The notes under the pieces are model-generated. The model was given only the letters and a program-made list of their open reading frames with translations, searched no databases and was not told where the DNA came from. A DNA stretch of 64,000 nt from Flavobacterium sp. LC2016-13 (GTDB lineage Bacteria > Bacteroidota > Bacteroidia > Flavobacteriales > Flavobacteriaceae): positions 186,001-250,000 of the forward strand of contig NZ_WMDQ01000009.1 of the NCBI RefSeq assembly GCF_009707955.1, in the 5' to 3' direction. Shown in pieces: positions 1 to 7,152 of this stretch; position 1 is the stretch's first letter, and each line of letters opens with the position of its first letter. A program made the position numbers and the translations under genes.

Positions 1-1104
1 TGATTTTCCAAATACATATGCTGCACTAAAAGTTACTTTTCCAGGAGTTTGTAATCTATATGGTTCGTAAACGTTAACAATATTAGGATTTACATTTGCA
101 TAATTTTCTGGTTGATTAGCAGCTTGTGTAGTTGTGTATAAGCTTTGAGAAAGTTCATCATAAAGTTCATACCAAGTATTTGATTCATAAGCTAAACCAA
201 GTCTAAAGGATTCGGTAACTTTAGCAATTGCTCCAAGCTGAAAAGAAAATCCATTACCGTAAGTATATAATTCATTATTAAATTCTAAGTCTGATATAGT
301 TGCGGTTGCTTGTAATGGATTATCATTTCTTTCATAGAAACTACTTGATCTTCTATAATCGGTAACGTGAACATTTAAATTTGCTCCAAAATATATTCTG
401 TCTTTGTAAGATGTTGCTATATTAAAGCTTAGTTTGCTATTATATCCTTTTTCGTAAATTCTATTTTCTTGATAGTAATTACCACCCGTTGGAACATTAG
501 AAGTGTATTGTGTGTTTTTATCATTCTCTGCTAAAGGATTTATTACGAATCCATAATAACCAAAACGAGCTTGCTGTTGATTATAAAGTTGGTCTTCATA
601 GGGTATGTTTTTTATATTACCCAATTCTATTCCATTAGCATAAGATAAGAAGTACTTATCTATAGAGTTTGTTGGATTTGTTCCTACAGAAAAAAGATTG
701 TTATTGAAATTATTAGTATTTTCGTAAGTTGCTCCAATTGCTATTTTTTTCCAGTTATTATTTGGGTTTCTGTCATGAAAAACAAAAACACCACCCGCCT
801 GATTTAAGATAAATGAATTGTCTTTATCACTAGATGGAGTTTCAAAATAATTAGAATTATTTTTAATGTTTTGATTGCTTAAAGTTATTCCAACTTGATT
901 GTTTGAAAAAATAGCAGAACCAGCCGGGTTTACCGACATTGAAGATAAATCTCCACCAACAGCTCCAAAAGCTCCACTCATAGCTCTAAATCTGGCAGTT
1001 CCGGTTAAATTATCTTGCGCATAGCGCATTGCATCTGAAACTTCTTGAGAATGTGAGACGCTAAAAGTTAGTCCTGATATAAGTAGGAAGAATATTTTTT
1101 TCAT
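1..1104 (-). CDS. OmpP1/FadL-type outer-membrane protein, 3' end outside window
   Basis: The frame is open for 368 codons from an ATG at 1104 to the window edge, so the C-terminus is missing. The N-terminus is a signal peptide (MKKIFFLLLISGL...) followed by a stretch rich in small residues, AFGAVGGDLSSMSVNPAGS, which is the typical N-terminal hatch of OmpP1/FadL/TodX porins. The remainder alternates aromatic and polar residues as in a beta-barrel. Family members move hydrophobic compounds across the outer membrane; Bacteroidota copies are often labelled hemin receptor without proof. It lies 48 bp downstream of the Gly-rich lipoprotein gene on the same strand and may share its transcript. The substrate is unknown. 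Confidence 0.8.
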   Translation of the reverse strand, partial: MKKIFFLLISGLTFSVSHSQEVSDAMRYAQDNLTGTARFRAMSGAFGAVGGDLSSMSVNPAGSAIFSNNQVGITLSNQNIKNNSNYFETPSSDKDNSFILNQAGGVFVFHDRNPNNNWKKIAIGATYENTNNFNNNLFSVGTNPTNSIDKYFLSYANGIELGNIKNIPYEDQLYNQQQARFGYYGFVINPLAENDKNTQYTSNVPTGGNYYQENRIYEKGYNSKLSFNIATSYKDRIYFGANLNVHVTDYRRSSSFYERNDNPLQATATISDLEFNNELYTYGNGFSFQLGAIAKVTESFRLGLAYESNTWYELYDELSQSLYTTTQAANQPENYANVNPNIVNVYEPYRLQTPGKVTFSAAYVFGKS

Positions 1105-1152
1105 TGGGTTTAAGTTTTAGATGATTGTTTTGATGTTGAAATAAAAGAAAAA

Positions 1153-2172
1153 TTATCTTCTTCCTCCTCCGCCACCGCCAGATCTCATGCTTCCGCCACC
1201 GCCACCGCCGCCAGAAGATCTCATACTTCCGCCACCACCGCCATTATAAGAACGAGATGGACTTGGTGATGAATAACTTCTTGATGAGTTGTTATTGCCA
1301 CCGTTGTTATAGCTTCTTGTTGTAGTCGAGTTGCCAGATGATCTTCTGTTAGAATAATCATAACTGTTATTGTTGTAGTTTTGAGATTGTGCTGAGCTTC
1401 TTCTGTTTGTAAAAGTTGGACTTGAACTATTATAGCTTCTTCCATTTACAGAAGAACTTCTTCTGTAGTCAGAATAGCTATTTTGTCTGTTTGTGAAACT
1501 ATTTCTATTTGTAGTATAGTTACTTCTGTTACTGTAGTTTCTGTTAGTATAACCTCTATTGGTGTAATAATTTCTGTTGGATGCGTAATTTCTTCCGCCA
1601 TAATAAGCGGCAGAACCTCTTCTTCCGTAGCTGTAAGAGTAGTTGTTGTAGCCGTATCCGTAACCAGGTCCCCAGTATCCAGGGTAACCCCATCCGTAAC
1701 CACCGCCCCAATATCCTGGATATCCCCAAGCGTAACCAGGGTATCCCCAATATCCACCGTAACCATAACCCCATCCATAATAAGGATATCCAAAACCAAA
1801 TCCGATTGACCAGCTTGGATCAGAATAAACATTAACAGCTACATCTGAGTTACCGCTTCCCCAAGCAGGATAAGCGTTAGTAGTAGCAACTTGTGTACTG
1901 TCATTTTCAGCATAATTGCCATAAGAATCTACGTCTGTAAAAATTTCAGTAGGCTGATTGTCGTCCTGTAATGATTTAAAGTAGTCCTTATATTGATTGT
2001 TGGTGTTTGTGGTATTAGTTTGCGCATAAGTGTTTGGTCTGTTGCCATAAACTCCATCATTGTCATGATAGGAAGCATTTTGGTAAGAACCACACGATGC
2101 TGCTAGAAAACTCAGTAATCCAATTAAGTAGAAATGAGCTGAATTTTGGCGAAGAGAAATATAAGTTTTCAT
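1153..2172 (-). CDS. Gly/Tyr/Asn-rich low-complexity lipoprotein
   Basis: A 339-aa protein with a lipoprotein signal (FLAASCGS, acylated Cys about residue 27). After an acidic, Asn/Thr-rich linker comes a Gly-Tyr-Trp-Pro tract of about 60 residues built from WGYPGYWG-like repeats (about 125-180), then an Arg/Asn/Ser/Tyr-rich stretch with repeated YTNRNY words, and a C-terminus of polyglycine blocks separated by SMRS. No catalytic motif is visible. It should be anchored in the outer membrane or facing the periplasm; an adhesive or structural role is only a guess. The repeats create long spurious frames on both strands. It has its own promoter back to back with that of proS. Function not recognised. 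Confidence 0.75.
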   Translation of the reverse strand: MKTYISLRQNSAHFYLIGLLSFLAASCGSYQNASYHDNDGVYGNRPNTYAQTNTTNTNNQYKDYFKSLQDDNQPTEIFTDVDSYGNYAENDSTQVATTNAYPAWGSGNSDVAVNVYSDPSWSIGFGFGYPYYGWGYGYGGYWGYPGYAWGYPGYWGGGYGWGYPGYWGPGYGYGYNNYSYSYGRRGSAAYYGGRNYASNRNYYTNRGYTNRNYSNRSNYTTNRNSFTNRQNSYSDYRRSSSVNGRSYNSSSPTFTNRRSSAQSQNYNNNSYDYSNRRSSGNSTTTRSYNNGGNNNSSRSYSSPSPSRSYNGGGGGSMRSSGGGGGGGSMRSGGGGGGRR

Positions 2173-2192
2173 ATCTGTGGTGTTTTTTATTG

Positions 2193-2220
2193 TTGCACAT
2201 TACAAAAATAGTTAGTTTTG
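2193..2220 (+). promoter_or_regulatory. Predicted promoter of proS
   Basis: TTG at 2193-2195, a 17-bp spacer, and TAGTTTTG at 2213-2220 fit the Bacteroidota promoter TTG-N17-23-TAnnTTTG. The start of transcription would be about 2227, leaving a leader of roughly 45 nt before the proS ATG at 2274. Confidence 0.65.
2203..2210 (-). promoter_or_regulatory. Predicted promoter -7 box of the Gly-rich lipoprotein gene
   Basis: On the minus strand the sequence is TATTTTTG, an exact match to the Bacteroidota -7 consensus TAnnTTTG, 31 bp before the ATG at 2172. No clear TTG is seen at the right distance upstream. It abuts the opposite-strand box for proS with 2 bp between them. Confidence 0.55.
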
Positions 2221-2273
2221 TGAAACTTTTAAGTTAAAATTATTAAAACAAAATTTGTGCCAAACTATTCAAT

Positions 2274-3752
2274 ATGAGTAAGAACCTTACTACGAGATCA
2301 GAAGATTATTCTAAATGGTATAACGAACTGGTTGTTAAAGCAGATCTAGCCGAAAATTCAGGGGTTAGAGGGTGTATGGTTATTAAACCATACGGATATG
2401 CTATTTGGGAAAAAATGCAGGCAGAGCTTGACAGAATGTTTAAAGAGACAGGACATCAAAATGCCTATTTCCCTTTATTTGTTCCTAAAAGCATGTTTGA
2501 AGCTGAGGAAAAAAATGCAGAAGGATTTGCAAAAGAATGTGCAATTGTAACACATTACAGATTAAAAAATGATCCGGATAAACCCGGAAAATTGATGGTT
2601 GATCCCAATGCTAAATTAGAAGAGGAATTAATTGTTCGTCCGACAAGTGAAGCTATTATCTGGTCTACATATAAAGGATGGGTACAATCGTATAGAGATT
2701 TACCTTTATTAATTAATCAATGGGCTAATGTAGTTCGTTGGGAAATGCGTACGCGTTTGTTTTTAAGAACTGCAGAGTTTTTATGGCAGGAAGGGCATAC
2801 GGCTCATGCTACAAAAGCAGAAGCTGTAGAGGAATCTGAAAAAATGATGAACGTTTATGCTGATTTTGTAGAGAACTTCATGGCAATTCCGGTTGTTAAG
2901 GGAATCAAAACAGAAACAGAACGTTTTGCAGGAGCTGATGAAACGTATTGTATTGAAGCTTTAATGCAAGACGGAAAAGCATTGCAGGCAGGAACTTCTC
3001 ACTTTTTAGGACAAAACTTTGCAAAAGCTTTTGATGTAAAGTTTGCTAATGCCGAAGGGAAACAAGAACATGTGTGGGGAACCTCTTGGGGAGTTTCTAC
3101 TCGTTTAATGGGAGCTTTGGTAATGACGCATTCTGATGATCAGGGATTGGTATTGCCTCCAAATTTAGCGCCAATACAAGTTGTAATTGTTCCTATTCAT
3201 AAAACAGATGAGCAATTAGAGCAAATTACTGCTGCTGTAAATGAATTGACAGCTAAACTAAGAAAGTTGAAGATTTCAGTTAAGTATGATGACAGAACGA
3301 CGCAAAAACCAGGATTCAAGTTTGCTGAGTGGGAGTTAAAAGGTGTGCCTGTTAGAATTGCTGTTGGTCCAAAAGATTTAGAAAACGGAACTTTTGAAGT
3401 TGCAAGAAGAGATACTTTGACAAAAGAAGTTGTTTCTAATGACGGAATCGTTACTTATATAAATGACTTGTTAGAGCAGATTCAAAATGATTTATTTAAT
3501 AAAGCATTAGAATATCGCAATACCCATATTACTGAAGTGAATAGTTTTGAGGAGTTTAAAGAAGTTTTAGACGGAAAAGCAGGTTTTGTATCAGCACATT
3601 GGGATGGTACGGCAGCTACTGAAGAAAAAATAAAAGACTTGACAAAAGCAACCATTCGTTGTATTCCTTTGGATGCTGTAGAAGAGGCGGGAACCTGTGT
3701 GTTTACCGGTAATCCTTCTACTAAGAGAGTGTTGTTTGCGAAGGCATATTAA
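2274..3752 (+). CDS. proS: Prolyl-tRNA synthetase (archaeal/eukaryotic-type, class II)
   Basis: 492 aa. Charges tRNA-Pro with proline in the cytoplasm. The length and the motif 2 region (NVVRWEMRTRLFLRTAEFLW, about residues 152-171, then QEGHTAH) are those of the short ProRS type found in archaea, eukaryotes and Bacteroidota, which lacks the large editing insertion of the E. coli enzyme. The N-terminal catalytic core is followed by the anticodon-binding domain (about 290-390, starting PIQVVIVPIH) and a C-terminal zinc-binding-like domain ending in Tyr, as usual in this type. The tRNA-Glu genes directly downstream have their own promoter. Assignment is secure. Confidence 0.97.
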   Translation: MSKNLTTRSEDYSKWYNELVVKADLAENSGVRGCMVIKPYGYAIWEKMQAELDRMFKETGHQNAYFPLFVPKSMFEAEEKNAEGFAKECAIVTHYRLKNDPDKPGKLMVDPNAKLEEELIVRPTSEAIIWSTYKGWVQSYRDLPLLINQWANVVRWEMRTRLFLRTAEFLWQEGHTAHATKAEAVEESEKMMNVYADFVENFMAIPVVKGIKTETERFAGADETYCIEALMQDGKALQAGTSHFLGQNFAKAFDVKFANAEGKQEHVWGTSWGVSTRLMGALVMTHSDDQGLVLPPNLAPIQVVIVPIHKTDEQLEQITAAVNELTAKLRKLKISVKYDDRTTQKPGFKFAEWELKGVPVRIAVGPKDLENGTFEVARRDTLTKEVVSNDGIVTYINDLLEQIQNDLFNKALEYRNTHITEVNSFEEFKEVLDGKAGFVSAHWDGTAATEEKIKDLTKATIRCIPLDAVEEAGTCVFTGNPSTKRVLFAKAY

Positions 3753-3780
3753 AAATTTTTAATTTTTTTTGCATCAGGTA

Positions 3781-3810
3781 TTGTACATCTTAAAAATAGT
3801 TGTATTTTTG
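3781..3810 (+). promoter_or_regulatory. Predicted promoter of the tRNA-Glu cluster
   Basis: TTG at 3781-3783, a 19-bp spacer and TATTTTTG at 3803-3810 form a full-consensus Bacteroidota promoter. It ends 19 bp before the first tRNA-Glu and lies just past the proS stop codon. Confidence 0.7.
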
Positions 3811-3829
3811 CATCCGCATTAGAGAAGCA

Positions 3830-3901
3830 GGCCCGTTCGTCTATCGGTTAGGACGCATGGTTTTCATCCATGTAAGAGCGGTTCGATTCCGCTACGGGCT
3901 A
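3830..3901 (+). tRNA. tRNA-Glu (TTC)
   Basis: 72 nt. The acceptor stem GGCCCGT pairs with ACGGGCT, with G1-U72 as the first pair and A as discriminator. The anticodon stem CATGG/CCATG encloses loop TTTTCAT, giving anticodon TTC. The T arm is AGCGG-TTCGATT-CCGCT. CCA is not encoded. The next tRNA is an identical copy. Confidence 0.95.
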
Positions 3902-3942
3902 CTACTTTTTATTGCAGATTAAAGTCATTGAACTTAAAAAAT

Positions 3943-4014
3943 GGCCCGTTCGTCTATCGGTTAGGACGCATGGTTTTCATCCATGTAAGAGCGGTTCGAT
4001 TCCGCTACGGGCTA
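3943..4014 (+). tRNA. tRNA-Glu (TTC), identical second copy
   Basis: All 72 nt match the copy at 3830-3901, while the flanking sequences differ. The spacer between the two is 41 bp. The duplication raises the dose of this isoacceptor, whose product feeds both translation and the glutamyl-tRNA route to tetrapyrroles. Confidence 0.95.
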
Positions 4015-4057
4015 CAATTTCAATTTTATTTAAATTGAAGAAAACTTAGAAGAATTT

Positions 4058-4129
4058 GGTCTGTTCGTCTAGGGGTTAGGACTCCAGGCTTTCGTCCTGG
4101 TAACAGGGGTTCGATTCCCTTACAGACTA
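4058..4129 (+). tRNA. tRNA-Glu (TTC), divergent isoacceptor
   Basis: 72 nt with a different body: acceptor GGTCTGT/ACAGACT, anticodon stem CCAGG/CCTGG with loop CTTTCGT, so again anticodon TTC but with G at position 37 instead of A. The T arm AGGGG-TTCGATT-CCCTT contains a G-U pair. CCA is not encoded. It probably shares a transcript with the two copies upstream. Confidence 0.9.
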
Positions 4130-4283
4130 CAAAATTAGTTGTAAATAAGTTTTATAAAATAAAGGCTGGTGTCTCGGTTTTTGTTTTATTAGTTAAAACC
4201 AAAGTGATTGTTTTTCAATTGTGGGAGGTTTTTCTTTTTTAACTAGTATCTATAACAATTATTACATCTAAAATTAAGAAAAA

Positions 4284-4535
4284 ATGGCAAATCATAAGTC
4301 AGCATTAAAAAGAATCAGAAGTAACGAAAAAAGAAGAGTTCTTAACAGATACCAACATAAAACTACTCGTAATGCTATTAAAGCATTAAGAATAGCTACT
4401 GACAAATCTGATGCTACTGCAAAATTATCAACTGTAATCTCTATGATTGATAAATTAGCTAAAAAGAACATCATTCATGATAATAAAGCTTCTAACTTGA
4501 AGTCTAAATTAACTAAGCATGTTGCTAAATTGTAA
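4284..4535 (+). CDS. rpsT: 30S ribosomal protein S20
   Basis: 83 aa, very basic, starting MANHKSALKRIRSNEKRRVL, the typical S20 N-terminus. It binds 16S rRNA near its 5' domain during assembly of the small subunit. The length matches the family (80-90 aa). The 154 bp between the last tRNA and this gene contain no clear TAnnTTTG box, so read-through from the tRNA cluster is possible. A strong terminator follows 25 bp after the stop codon. Confidence 0.97.
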   Translation: MANHKSALKRIRSNEKRRVLNRYQHKTTRNAIKALRIATDKSDATAKLSTVISMIDKLAKKNIIHDNKASNLKSKLTKHVAKL

Positions 4536-4560
4536 TTAACTTACAATTTCCTAAAATATA

Positions 4561-4585
4561 AAAAGTCCTCTTTTAGAGGACTTTT
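4561..4585 (+). terminator. Intrinsic terminator after rpsT
   Basis: An 11-bp stem (AAAAGTCCTCT / AGAGGACTTTT) with a 3-nt loop, followed by a T-run. Confidence 0.9.
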
Positions 4586-4619
4586 TTTGTTTGAACAAAA
4601 TAGAAAAGGGAAGTCCAAA

Positions 4620-4678
4620 AAAAATCCAAATTCCAATTAACCCGTTAAATTATCGAGTGTATTGGAATTTGGATTTTT
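4620..4678. terminator. Long A/T-flanked hairpin, probable bidirectional terminator
   Basis: Perfect 18-bp inverted arms at 4620-4637 and 4661-4678, built round the word ATCCAAATTCCA, with a 23-nt loop. The arms end in A-run and T-run, so the hairpin could stop transcription from either side. The typA terminator at 8972 uses a similar CCCAAATTCC word. Confidence 0.7.
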
Positions 4679-4712
4679 ATTTGGAATCTAACTTTATTTT
4701 TTACTGCTATAT

Positions 4713-4822
4713 TGCGTTAGGGATGGGAGCGATATCCTTTTGCGAAACCATAGAAGTTCTGGATTTTTATATATTTTATGAAGCAAAAGATTTAGCGGAC
4801 AGCCCGACCCGGAGGGAAACGC
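4713..4822 (+). ncRNA. Structured RNA resembling the Flavo-1 motif
   Basis: A GC-rich island of about 110 nt in an AT-rich gap. Visible pairings are GCGTT (4714-4718) with AACGC (4818-4822), GGAT (4721-4724) with ATCC (4734-4737), TTTTGC with GCAAAA (around 4738-4743 and 4793-4798), and a small CCC-GGA-GGG hairpin at 4808-4816. The blocks GGGATGGGAGCG and TAGCGGACAGCCCGACCC resemble what I remember of the Bacteroidota Flavo-1 RNA. The family name and the strand are from memory; the pairing is seen directly. An 83-codon open frame over this region (4591-4842) is not believable as a protein. Confidence 0.6.
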
Positions 4823-4858
4823 TATTATTATTTTATAGCTAGATCTGTATTTGATTTT

Positions 4859-5266
4859 TTATAAAAGCTCGATCTTCTTTTTTAGATATTCCAACATCGG
4901 CTTTGTGATTGGTTTTGAAAGGAAATCTATAATTATTGGGTATTTTTTTGCTTTAGCAAGATCATCCGGATCAATTGTAGATGATAATACGATAACTTTT
5001 GCGGTATTAAATTCTGTGTAATCTTTAGAAGTAAAGTGGTCTAAAAACTCCCAGCCGCCCATAATTGGCATGTTTAAGTCTAAAAAAATCAGCTCTGGTT
5101 TGCTTGTTTTGTTTTTGTTGTATTTTAAGGTATTAAAATGGTGTAATGCCTCTTCGCCATTTTGAGCTGTGATAATTTCTTTAGAAAATGATGATTTTGA
5201 AATTACTTTTTTGCACAACATTAATGAAATCGGATCATCATCAATGCATAAAATTTGCTCGAGCAT
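4859..5266 (-). CDS. CheY-like response regulator (single receiver domain)
   Basis: 135 aa, a receiver domain only. The acidic pocket is Asp9-Asp11 (CIDDDP), the phosphoacceptor is Asp63 (FLDLNMP), the switch residue is Ser95/96 (VLSS) and the conserved Lys is Lys118 (LSKP). There is no output domain, so it must act through protein contacts, as a phosphate relay, or by feeding back on the kinase. It begins 6 bp after the histidine kinase stop, so the two form an operon and very likely a cognate pair. The insertion KYNKNKTSK before the phosphoacceptor strand is typical of Bacteroidota receivers. Confidence 0.92.
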   Translation of the reverse strand: MLEQILCIDDDPISLMLCKKVISKSSFSKEIITAQNGEEALHHFNTLKYNKNKTSKPELIFLDLNMPIMGGWEFLDHFTSKDYTEFNTAKVIVLSSTIDPDDLAKAKKYPIIIDFLSKPITKPMLEYLKKKIELL

Positions 5267-5272
5267 ATAAAT

Positions 5273-6985
5273 TTAATTTTTAAATGTTATTGTAAAAGTG
5301 GTTCCTTTGTTTACTTCACTTTCTATACTTATAGTTCCTCCCATGGTTTCAACCTGCGATTTTACAAGGTATAATCCCAGTCCTTTACTGTCGGGATAAT
5401 TATGAAATCTTTGGTATAATCCAAAAACTTTGTCACCATTTCTTTCTAAATCAATTCCGATTCCATTGTCTTTAAAAGTTAAAATAGCTTTGTGATCTAT
5501 TTGTTCTGCAGTGATAGAAATTTTTAATTTTCTATTCTCTGATTTGTATTTTATGGAATTGGTGAGCAAATTAAGTAAAATACTTTCTATATAGGCTTTA
5601 TTTGTAATTAATATTGGTACTCTGTCAAATTTTAACTTAATGATTGGTTTGTGTAATTCTATTTGAAAAGATAATTGACTAAAGACATTTTCGAAAACTT
5701 CTTTTAATGATACTTCTTCTTTTTGCATCGAAGGGTTGTCTTTAATGATAATAACCTTTACCAGATCATTGATGGTTTCGTTTAATAAATGAGTTGATTT
5801 ACTAAACCCAGCCAGAATTTCTTCGAGTTCAGGATCTTCAATTGGAATGTCTTCGGTAAGATTTAAAAGTCCAATTAAATTAGATAATGGCGCTCTCAGG
5901 TTGTGTGACGTTATGTATGAAAACTGCTTTAAATCTTTATTGTTTTGTGTCAGTTCGCGAATAAGATGTTCTTTTTCTGTTTCAAGTTTTTTCTCATCGG
6001 TAATATCTCTTTGAATGGAGATCCAATGCGAAATAACTCCTTCATTATTAAAAATCGGAATCATCGAAAACCGAACCCAATATTCTTCTTTTTGCTTTGT
6101 ATAACTTATGGTTTCAATTAGGCATTCTTCTTCATTTTTAATGGCTCTTAAAAGTTTTTTTAATTCATCTGAATCTGAATTTGGGCCTTTGTTGAAAATG
6201 TTTGTTGATTTTCCGATAATTTCATTTGGAAGATACCCGGACATTAACGAGAATGCGGGATTTACATATACTATTTTTGGAATTCTTCCACTGGTTGAGT
6301 TTGCTTCTGTAATTAATATAGAATCTTTAGATTGAGTAATTACAGTTTCTAAAAGTTTTAATCGCTGTTCTTCTTCTTTTTGTTTGGTAATATCCTGAAT
6401 GGCTCCAATCATTCTGATGGCTCTTCCGTTATCGTCTTTTAGTAAAAAACCTCGGTCTAACACATATTTGTAGGTTCCGTCTGCGCATCTAAAACGATAC
6501 TGATCTTGCCATTTTTCGGTTTTTTGTTCAATAAAAGAATACAATTTAATAGACATTCTAATGCTGTCTTCGGGATGAATTTTGTCAAACCACCATTTAG
6601 AGGTTTTTCCAACTTCTTCTTGTTTGTATCCAAAAACAATTTCAATTCCTTTATTCCAATTAATGCTGTCTTCCTGAATTTTCCAGTCCCAAATGGTATC
6701 GCTTGTTGCTTTTGCTACGATATCATATTTTTCATTTGATTCTTTGATTTCTTCATTTGTACTTTTTAATTTCTCGAAAACAGAAATATTTTTGTTTTCA
6801 TTTTTCGAAAGTATGTATTTGAAAATAAGACCAGTAATTAAGATGAAAAGTATGTCTTTTAAAATGAAAAAATAGAAATATTCTTTTGAAGAGATAAAAG
6901 CAGTTAGTAATTTATGACAGATAATCGCCATAAATAACGAAATAATAATATAAACCAGAGTAATTTGGAGAGTTTTACTTTTCAT
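5273..6985 (-). CDS. PAS-domain sensor histidine kinase
   Basis: 570 aa. Two membrane segments (about 7-28 and 38-59) enclose almost no periplasmic loop, so sensing is probably intramembrane or cytoplasmic. Two PAS domains with PAC motifs follow (about 85-200, ending AIQDITKQKE, and 205-330, ending IQRDITDEKK). The phosphoacceptor helix has ITSHNLRAPLSNL, then an ATPase domain with N box (LLTNSIKYKS), DNGIGIDLE and GLGLYLVKSQVE. It autophosphorylates on His and probably passes the phosphate to the receiver encoded just downstream. The signal is unknown. A TAnnTTTG box lies 34 bp before the start. Confidence 0.93.
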   Translation of the reverse strand: MKSKTLQITLVYIIISLFMAIICHKLLTAFISSKEYFYFFILKDILFILITGLIFKYILSKNENKNISVFEKLKSTNEEIKESNEKYDIVAKATSDTIWDWKIQEDSINWNKGIEIVFGYKQEEVGKTSKWWFDKIHPEDSIRMSIKLYSFIEQKTEKWQDQYRFRCADGTYKYVLDRGFLLKDDNGRAIRMIGAIQDITKQKEEEQRLKLLETVITQSKDSILITEANSTSGRIPKIVYVNPAFSLMSGYLPNEIIGKSTNIFNKGPNSDSDELKKLLRAIKNEEECLIETISYTKQKEEYWVRFSMIPIFNNEGVISHWISIQRDITDEKKLETEKEHLIRELTQNNKDLKQFSYITSHNLRAPLSNLIGLLNLTEDIPIEDPELEEILAGFSKSTHLLNETINDLVKVIIIKDNPSMQKEEVSLKEVFENVFSQLSFQIELHKPIIKLKFDRVPILITNKAYIESILLNLLTNSIKYKSENRKLKISITAEQIDHKAILTFKDNGIGIDLERNGDKVFGLYQRFHNYPDSKGLGLYLVKSQVETMGGTISIESEVNKGTTFTITFKN

Positions 6986-7018
6986 TACTCAAATATAATT
7001 AAATTAACCAGAATTAAG

Positions 7019-7026
7019 CAAAAATA
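7019..7026 (-). promoter_or_regulatory. Predicted -7 box of the kinase/receiver operon
   Basis: The minus strand reads TATTTTTG, matching TAnnTTTG, 34 bp upstream of the kinase ATG at 6985. No TTG element is evident at the usual spacing. Confidence 0.5.
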
Positions 7027-7125
7027 AGGCTCCATTTTGACCCTAAAATTTACATTGAATGTGTAACTAATTACTTGGATATACGCAAACTATCAAAGAA
7101 ACGTTTTTTATATCAAAATAAAGTG

Positions 7126-7133
7126 TACCTTTG
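7126..7133 (+). promoter_or_regulatory. Predicted -7 box of typA
   Basis: TACCTTTG matches TAnnTTTG and is followed by a short leader of about 13 nt before the typA ATG at 7153. Confidence 0.6.
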
Positions 7134-7152
7134 CACCCATTAAAAATCACAG

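Noticed and set aside
1221..1835. Several overlapping frames on both strands inside the Gly-rich lipoprotein gene
   Set aside because: Repetitive codons without stops in other frames; no start context and no plausible proteins.
4591..4842. 83-codon open frame after rpsT
   Set aside because: It runs through a perfect terminator hairpin and the structured RNA; the predicted protein has no homologous look and the conserved bases are explained by RNA pairing.
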